This document shows, piece after piece, positions 57,440 to 64,000 of a DNA stretch of 64,000 bases. The notes beneath the pieces were generated by a model. The model ran no database searches, had not been told where the DNA came from, and worked only from the letters and a program-made list of their open reading frames with translations. A program made the translations under genes and the position numbers. Each line of letters opens with the position of its first letter. Positions within the stretch are counted from its first letter, which is position 1. This DNA comes from Phialocephala subalpina (taxonomy: Eukaryota > Ascomycota > Leotiomycetes > Helotiales > Mollisiaceae): positions 895,227 through 959,226 of the forward strand of contig FJOG01000013.1 of the NCBI GenBank assembly GCA_900073065.1. The letters run 5' to 3'.

Positions 57440-59432
57440 TCATATTGTCATTTCCCGAAACCAGATGTTCGCTCTCGAGCAAACAATAGTACCGCGCATC
57501 TCTACTTCGTCACTAATCGTATGAATGCGGGATCCAAGTATCTGGGTCGAAGGCTGGATTGTTGTAATGGCTATATTGTAATGGCTGCTTCTGAACGTGC
57601 TCGTTAAGAACGTTGGAGGCAGTTCGCCTTCAAGACCTGGCCCCCATATGCTGTGCTGAATTCCTGGCACAGATGCTGATGCCGGGTAGTCGTTTGTTCT
57701 CCAAGGCATGTTATGTGCCTCTTCGACCGGACTTTGGACTCTGTGCGCAATCCTCTTGATATCCAGAACATTATGAAGACCGCTTGCCGATCCGAGCGGG
57801 ACCGATTCGGACTCCGTGAAACCTTGAAACTCACTCCCACCTGTTTGTAGTCGCTGAATGGGAACAATGTCGAAAATCTTATTCAATATTGCCCTTTAGC
57901 AGAGCGGACTTTTCAAAACAATCAGCAATGCCTTGATCTATCACAGCACTTGACTTACCACATCACCCACATGTTGGTCCTCTCTTTTTGCCAAGATCCA
58001 GGACATGTGACTGAGGGGCAATGGAAAATTGAGAGCCTTGGTTCTAGCGAGTGGAAGGCTGTACGAGCCACCATAGACATCATCACTATAGCTCCTGGGC
58101 TCAGCGTCGTGGGCAAAACATCAGCTGGCCCCCTCACGAATTGGAGTATCTTCACGGCTGGAGAGCATATATTGGCCATGATTCGAGCCAGGCAGATTCT
58201 TGAACTCATGCTCTATGAATGCCTCCAAAACCTGTCTCGCACTTAATTGATGTAAGAACACGAGGAAGTACAGCGCCCACCTTTAGACTTTGGAAATACT
58301 GGTATGGCAAAACCCTTGGAGGCCTTCCCAAGGCATCTAAGAACGTAATGTCGCTCTTCGGTCGCAACACCGGCGTCAACGGTCCGGACGGTTGGACCAA
58401 ATGCGACAAAGTAAGGCTGAAGCACCTCAAAGATGATACGAAATAGAATGAGAGCGGGTGACTTACAACAAGTTCCTCAAAAAGTGACCAAAATATAGGA
58501 AGGCAAGATAGTAACTGTACCTGTTTTGCTGACGATGACAAGATTTGGATTTAAGGAACTTACGCCCCTTGCAAATCTCTGTACGCGACTCCAGCAGGAT
58601 ATGTAGCAAACACTTGTATGTTGCTTCCTTGAGCATTCTGCGATGAGCTGTGGCCTATTTTCGGCAAACCAGACGCTTCGCCGTTGCATTTCTCTAACTT
58701 ATCAGGGGGAAGCAAGAGCGCCAGACGAGTTTGCGTGAGGTTCAAGGCATCAATCTGATGCCTCATGGCTTTTATACTCGATTCAAGATTATAATAATGC
58801 CTATATGGCCTCAAACTGGCAGATTGTGTGTTGGCTTGCGTTGCCGATGGGGTATCGAGTAATGTCAGATGCTCTCTTAGCACAGCAATCAGCTCTGGAC
58901 ATAGGGTCTCTTGTAGTGTTGAACGTAGGGTATTGGGAAGATTCTCTTGAGCGTTCCAAACGACATCCCTGAAGGCTGTTAGCGGTGTTTTCACTTAGTG
59001 GATTTGGGGTATTTAACAGAGTCAACCGCTGCATGAGCGTGTTAAGCACTTACATGTGAGCGTCAATCCTCTTCTTGAGCTTGAGCGCGTTCTTGGACGT
59101 AGAGATATACCATTAAAGCTTCCGCACGATATGGCGATGATGTCTATCTCGAGCTTTCTCTCCTAGGCTCGGTTCATACTTGAGTATCATCTGCAAAAAG
59201 TCTCGACGGGAGTCCTGATTCGTTCAACCCGGTCCCTAATTGAATTTTCATACCCAGGATATATTTCTCAAACCGTGAACGTCTGCAGTGGATCGAGAGC
59301 TTGCTTCAGTCCCGTAGAAGGTTGCAGCCTCGCGATAATCTCCGCACCATTGGAACTGTCGAGAGCCTGGATTAAGTTGTACAGAATGCCTATCGCCGGA
59401 GCAATGTCCCCTGCCGACCAACCGAAGGATAT
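57440..59432 (-). pseudogene. Degenerate 'FGWSAGDI'-N-domain / ubiquitin-like-domain fungal protein
   Basis: Read from 59432 on the minus strand, the family start M-S-F-G-W-S-A-G-D-I appears as ATA TCC TTC..., so the ATG is lost by one G-to-A change. Fifty-four codons (to LDPLQTFTV) end at TGA 59270. The continuation (EIYPGY...) needs a frameshift near 59190 to reach ILKYEPSLGEKARDRHHRHI. It then meets TAA at 59115 in RKL-stop-WYIS and TAA at 59052 in HM-stop-VLNTLMQRLTL. After a GT..AG intron comes a long helical exon (58994-58560 region) and the ubiquitin-like-domain exon (ITFLDALGRPPRVLPYQYF near 58340, then EAFIEHEFKNLPG). The last part is in another frame near 58170 (LSPGAIVMMSMVA). The frame at 57886-57440 may be the C-terminal exon. 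Intact relatives are common fungal proteins of unknown, possibly signalling, function. Confidence 0.68.
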
Positions 59433-59973
59433 TTTCGTGAGATTGTAGTTTTAATTTCGAGGTCTGATACGAAGAATTAGCTTCGGAGGATGTTGGAGCA
59501 GGAAGGATGGAGAGAAGCAGTAAGTCAAGGGTCTTTGTGGCGTTCCTGGCAGACTGGCAGACTGGTAAGGCTGCCTCCATGCTAACCCACGATCGCTCGG
59601 ATTGGAGATTCAGATGGGAACCAACATTTGCATGAGAGGGTTGATTTCACAAAGATGTTCATCTGAAGTATCGAAGGGCTTCTAGCTCATTTTCGGATTT
59701 TAGTTTGTCCGGTCCCCACTACTACACAACACTTATTCGTGAGTGTCGAGGGACAAAGCCAACCTTCTCTCTTTAAACACAAAGATGCAATATGAATTTC
59801 CTATTCTCGAAGTTTCTCCAGACATTCAGAGCTTTTGCCGCTTTCCAGATAACCCTGAGCTGAAATGAACCCCTCAGCTATCAGCTCCTTCCAACGAATT
59901 CCTCATATCAGATGATTTGACTGATCCTCTTTTTCTTGGAACTTGTTTATCTTCTTGCAAAGTGGCAGTCGTC
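59433..59973. other. Divergent intergenic region
   Basis: Lies between the dead minus-strand gene and the plus-strand regulator. An open frame (59580 to 59433, minus) precedes the lost start codon of the pseudogene but shows no domain. It presumably includes the regulator's promoter. Confidence 0.35.
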
Positions 59974-61981
59974 ATGTCTTCGGATGGTAACACAGTCGGC
60001 TCTTCTGATACGACTCAGAAAGCGCCTCACGCCTGCTCATCATGTCGTCGGCAGAAAAAAGGTTGCAATAAAGCTTTCCCGAGCTGTGGAGCATGTTCGA
60101 GACTGCGACGGCCATGTGCATACGATGTTGGGCCATCTCCCACATTACCCGAGGAATTCGAGTCATTGGCACGTCGACTTACCAATTTGGAGCATGAGGT
60201 GAGCGAGTACAGAGCCATCTGCGAGGCAAGAATCGATGGCCAGCCTGCATATACCAGGCAAGACTCAGATGCTGCCACGAAAGAGGGGTATGCATTTCCC
60301 GCGTCATCTGCTTTTCCCTCGAGCTTCTTTCTTGACATCAATGTCTTTCGAAGGCATAGATTGAAGTCTCCCAAACCTCAATTGACAGTCCAAGATAACA
60401 TCTTCCGAGAAATTGGAGGCGACGTGGAGATCCGAGCAATTGTTGGAGCGTTCTTCGTTTCATTCTCTGGATGGATGGCAATCGTTTCCAAGAAACAGTT
60501 CTATCAAGAAATCTCAACCCTTCCGATCGAGATGGCACCGGATGTCACCTTGCTCATCCTGTGTATGAAGCTAGTCACCGATCGACCGCCTGCAGATCCT
60601 GAGAAAAGCGTCCGAACTAATCTCTTCGCTGTTGCCAAGAATTTCTTCCTAACGGTTGAGTCTAGTGGATTTGCTTCTATGCGATTGCTACAAGCTGGTA
60701 AGTGAGATACAGAAAAGCTTCTCGCGCATACTGCTCCTAGCTCATCCACCGTTCTAACATGAATATGGTGGTAGGCATTCTTCTCTGTTTGTACGAAACC
60801 GGCCATGCAATCTATCCTCAAGCCTATATTTCAATAGGCCACGTTGGAAGACTTGGCCAAGCTATTGGTTTGCATGATACGGATATACCACAGCTAGCAC
60901 TGGAACCACGAAATTGGGATCAGATGGAAGAGAGGAGGCGCGTCTGGTGGGCAGTCTACATTCTGGATAGGTAAGCGTTCAAACAACCTCGAATGGCTTG
61001 GTCTAATGAACGTATAACGCAGGCATATGAACATCGGGAATCCATCTCGATCACTCGCCTTGGCAGAGACTGGACGTAAGGAGTACTTGCCAGTAGACGA
61101 CAAAGCATGGGAGCAAGGAGTTCGTTTCTTCTTCCGTGTTTGCTTTCGATGTCTGACCCTTGCAGGACAAAGTTGCCAGTGAGCCATTGTTCGTATCATC
61201 TTCAACAAATATCACAGCGGCGCCTTACGCTAGGCTATGCCAAGCATCGCATCTACTCAGCCTTGTCCTCACTTACGTCAACGATACCGTTTCGAGTATT
61301 ACCATGCGTTTGGAAGAGGCAAAGCAACTTTCCCGAGCATTGCTAGCTCTTTGCTCGTTCTTGCAGACGGAGATCTCGAATGATGCCACGAAGATATGTG
61401 TTCCAATGGCAATATGCTACAGGTATGTTGGCGATCGTTGAAGTAAAAGTTCTCATTCTGATATTTTGACCCTAGTGCGCTCATCATCCTCTACGAGCAT
61501 GCTTCCAGCAATGGACAAAGTGGCTACTCTCCCCCTGCAGAGCATGAATTGCGGGATTTAGGAATCAGTGGGCTTCATTCTCTTGCCCCGATGATTACCG
61601 AGTACACGATACACATGCGAACAATCTTACCCTACAATATCGACCATTCCTCTCCATTCGTCTGCAACTGTCTTTACCGGATGGCGGTATGGCTCTCTGG
61701 CGTTGAAGATGCCCCTACCAAATCCAACAACAGCAAAGCGATCAAATCCATGAAAGATACGCTGCAGCAACTTAGCAAACGGTGGAGAGTCGCTGGTAGG
61801 TGTCGATTTGTTCAAGTTTGATGTTGCTAATGCCTATTTAGATGAATACCTCAAAATTCTCGATGATTTCGAATTGATATATCCTGCAACTGATGAAATG
61901 GCTCTAGATGTGGTTCAAGAAGTATATAACCGGAGCTATATGTATCCTACTGGTTTTGTTGTTGCCAGCGACGCTGGATGA
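59974..61981 (+). CDS. Zn2Cys6 transcription factor with fungal_trans middle-homology domain
   Basis: Six exons, 59974-60697, 60775-60970, 61023-61119, 61166-61422, 61476-61795 and 61842-61981, give 577 aa; introns are 46-77 nt and all phases agree. The zinc cluster is C21-x2-C24-x6-C31-x6-C38-x2-C41-x6-C48 at the extreme N-terminus. A short coiled coil follows (FESLARRLTNLEHEVSEYRA), which would allow dimerisation. Residues from about 130 form the fungal_trans middle homology region, including LYETGHAIYPQAYISIGHVG, RLGQAIGLH and ERRRVWWAVYILDR. An in-frame ATG 57 nt upstream (59917) is an alternative start. The gene is convergent with an FAD monooxygenase whose stop lies 268 bp away, so a pathway-specific role is plausible but not shown. 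Confidence 0.87.
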
Positions 61982-62249
61982 TAGCGCTCCGGTCAAAGAC
62001 ATGGATCCAATTCACCAGAAAGCAACGAAGACTTGGAAATGGCATAGCACTGCCATTATTTCCAAGGCAAGTAAATATGTTATGTAGTCACAACGTTTAC
62101 TTTGCTGACGAAAAGTAGTACGAGGTGCACCCGGATCGTTGTAAATTATTTGTTCAGCTACGACGTTCTACCGACTCTAACATGACATGGAGATCTAAGG
62201 TCTCGTGTCTCAATGTAATAGAAGCAGTTTATGACTCTATGGACTTGCT

Positions 62250-63829
62250 CTATACAACAACCTTCGAGGCGGCTCCTGAAAACAAAGGCTTGATTTGTCC
62301 CTCTGCCAGCTCTTCACTCACTTGTGCCGAGACCTCTTGCCACCGCTGCAATGTATCCGCTTCTGCATCAAAGGGGTACAACCATCGATTCTGCATTGCC
62401 TATCAGCACTCCTCTGGCATGGTTTGAATAACGACTTACCCTCATCTTGACACTTTCCGGGTCAATTTCTCCATCTTCATCGAGATCCTTAAGTGCATTA
62501 TGCCATCTGTCACGAATATCTTCTCCATTCAATTGGGACTGACGAACACGAGAGAATCGAAGTTTTTCGTACACGCGCGTCTACTGTCTTTAGCATCGAG
62601 CGTTCCCCCAGAAATTGAAGACTACTTACGGCAAGTGGGATGTTATCCTTGCCTGCCAATTTCAGGCACAGGGCCAACACAGCAGCACTTTCCGTCGCCT
62701 GAGAAGCCCCTTGGGCGCTAGTGGGAAGATGGGCATGGCATGAATCTCCTAGTAGCGCAATCTTGTGGCTTTTACTTACCCAACTTGGAATAGGGTCACG
62801 ATAGCAGATCTTCCAATCCAAGCACTCCTTTGTGCTCCTCACTGCATTTCCAATCCTTGGATCCACATCTTCGACTAACTTCCTCACCTCGTTCATATCA
62901 CCAGGCTGAAACCAGGACTCTTTGATATCTTCAGTGTCTTTATGAGTAATGATCCAATTGAACTCATCCCCGTCACGGAGTGTGTTCTGGACGAGATGGA
63001 CATCATTTCCGATCCAGATGTTCACACATTCCTTTTCGACAAATTCTCGACATAGGGGGTCGTCCTTCAAGTAAGCACCCTTAAAGAAGGCGCGAAAACA
63101 AGCGTAACCGCTGGACTTGGGTTTATCTTCAAAGCCGAGAACAATTTCGCGGGCAAGAGACTTGATCCCTAGCATCTTCGGTCAGTTTTTTTGCCTGCTG
63201 TTATGTTGCAGGTTGGACCCACCGTCGGCAGCAACGATCACATTTGCTCTATGAACCTCTCCGGTACTCAGAGTGAGAGAAGGCTCATCTTCATCGTATG
63301 ATACCACCTATACGTTCTTACATCAGCCTTGATGTTCCAAGACTTGTTCGCCCCACAGCTTCAGTCGTTCCCTTTGTCATCGCACCGAGTCACTCACATT
63401 ACAGCCCATCTTTATCTCAATCCCCAGCTCTCTCACCCTCTCCAAAAATGCTTCATGATAATCCCCTCTATGCCCTATGAACCCCGCCATATCCATCAAG
63501 GGTTGTTGCGCCAATATCTTCCCATCGCCCCACCTTCTGATTTGCATCATCTCACTTTTGTTCCCGATCTCTATAAGTTGGTCATGAAGTCCCCAACGCT
63601 GCAACAGGCGAAGGGCATTTTCACCCAGTCCAAGACTGTCGCCGAGCCGAAGAAATTTGTGGACTTTCTCGATGACAGTTACATGGAAGCCAGCGTAGTG
63701 CATGGCCATGGCGCAAGCACAACCCCCCAGGCCCGCACCGACAACGATCACTGTACGATGGCATGAGCTTCAGCCCAGACAAACGTCGGAAGGAGAAATC
63801 TTACCGTTCAACGGTTCTGGGTCAGACAT
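62250..63829 (-). CDS. FAD-dependent monooxygenase (salicylate-hydroxylase-like)
   Basis: Six exons, 63829-63805, 63750-63398, 63307-63223, 63168-62630, 62580-62440 and 62390-62250, give 427 aa; introns are 54, 90, 54, 49 and 49 nt. The Rossmann motif V-V-G-A-G-L-G-G is at residues 11-18. D154-G155 (AADGIKS) and GDSCHAHLP at 295-303 are the second and third flavin-binding motifs of class A flavoprotein hydroxylases. The C-terminal NRWLYPFDAEADT phrase is frequent in fungal salicylate-hydroxylase-type enzymes. These hydroxylate aromatic or polyketide substrates with NAD(P)H and O2, in catabolism or secondary metabolism. The length is normal and no lesion is seen. Intron 4 uses an acceptor after CAGTAG; the nearer CAG would give a stop. 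Neighbouring regulator: 59974-61981. Confidence 0.88.
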
Positions 63830-64000
63830 TTTGGTTTGGGCAGTGTTGAATATTATCTCGAGATATCAACAGGCATAAGAAGAGTGGCATGGCGTGGGAA
63901 GTTACCAACAAGTTTTGCACCCACATGTGGCACGCAAGGAAATCCTCCTTGGACTGTCATACAGAATGCCTTGGTAGCAAATTAGGGTTTCTTCGGCAAG

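Overview
The window looks like nuclear DNA of a filamentous ascomycete (Pezizomycotina). Genes are monocistronic on both strands. Introns are mostly 45-100 nt with GT..AG ends and CTAAC/CTGAC-like branch sites. Three genes encode fungal-only Zn2Cys6 transcription factors. There is a eukaryotic initiator tRNA-Met, and one dead gene carries C:G to T:A lesions of the kind left by repeat-induced point mutation (RIP). The genus cannot be told from the sequence. There are two assembly gaps, 19102-19121 and 32980-33354. No complete transposon was recognised.

Layout. 0.4-7.1 kb: two surface-glycan genes, a membrane-anchored GH16 glucanase-like protein and a membrane family-2 glycosyltransferase. 7.4-8.6 kb: a tRNA fragment and an intact initiator tRNA-Met. 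11.9-13.7 kb: a six-exon Zn2Cys6 regulator. 15.4-16.0 kb: a small secreted PAN/apple-like protein. 16.4-23.9 kb: an array of small basic/acidic nuclear proteins with one or two Myb/SANT-like helical repeats. Three look intact, one is frameshifted, one is a pseudogene with a stop at codon 4 ending in an exact 250-bp tandem duplication, and one possible relic lies at 16.4 kb. 24.8-25.6 kb: the ribosome-biogenesis factor Nop16. 29.4-32.0 kb: a large single-exon Zn2Cys6 regulator. 33.6-34.0 kb: a two-exon gene of unknown function next to a gap flanked by diverged tandem repeats. 34-38.5 kb: repeats and little coding signal. 38.5-41.1 kb: three very small intron-containing genes; two are clearly tandem paralogues and two encode a C-terminal membrane segment. 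41.9-43.7 kb: an aldehyde dehydrogenase with a probable mitochondrial presequence. 45.0-46.8 kb: a bZIP regulator. 47-54.9 kb: about 8 kb without a recognisable gene. 54.9-56.6 kb: an SMP-30/gluconolactonase-like protein split by an unusually long 786-nt intron. 57.4-59.4 kb: a degenerate member of the fungal family with an N-terminal 'FGWSAGDI' domain and a C-terminal ubiquitin-like domain. 60.0-63.8 kb: a Zn2Cys6 regulator convergent with an FAD-dependent aromatic-ring-type monooxygenase.

How the genes may work together. Most are unrelated neighbours. Three groupings are worth attention. The Myb-like array seems to be a locally expanded, partly decaying chromatin-protein family. The 38.5-41.1 kb trio looks like a young family of tiny membrane/Cys-rich proteins. 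The regulator-monooxygenase pair at the right edge may be the end of a catabolic or secondary-metabolite locus that continues outside the window. All exon boundaries were inferred by eye from splice signals and reading-frame continuity.
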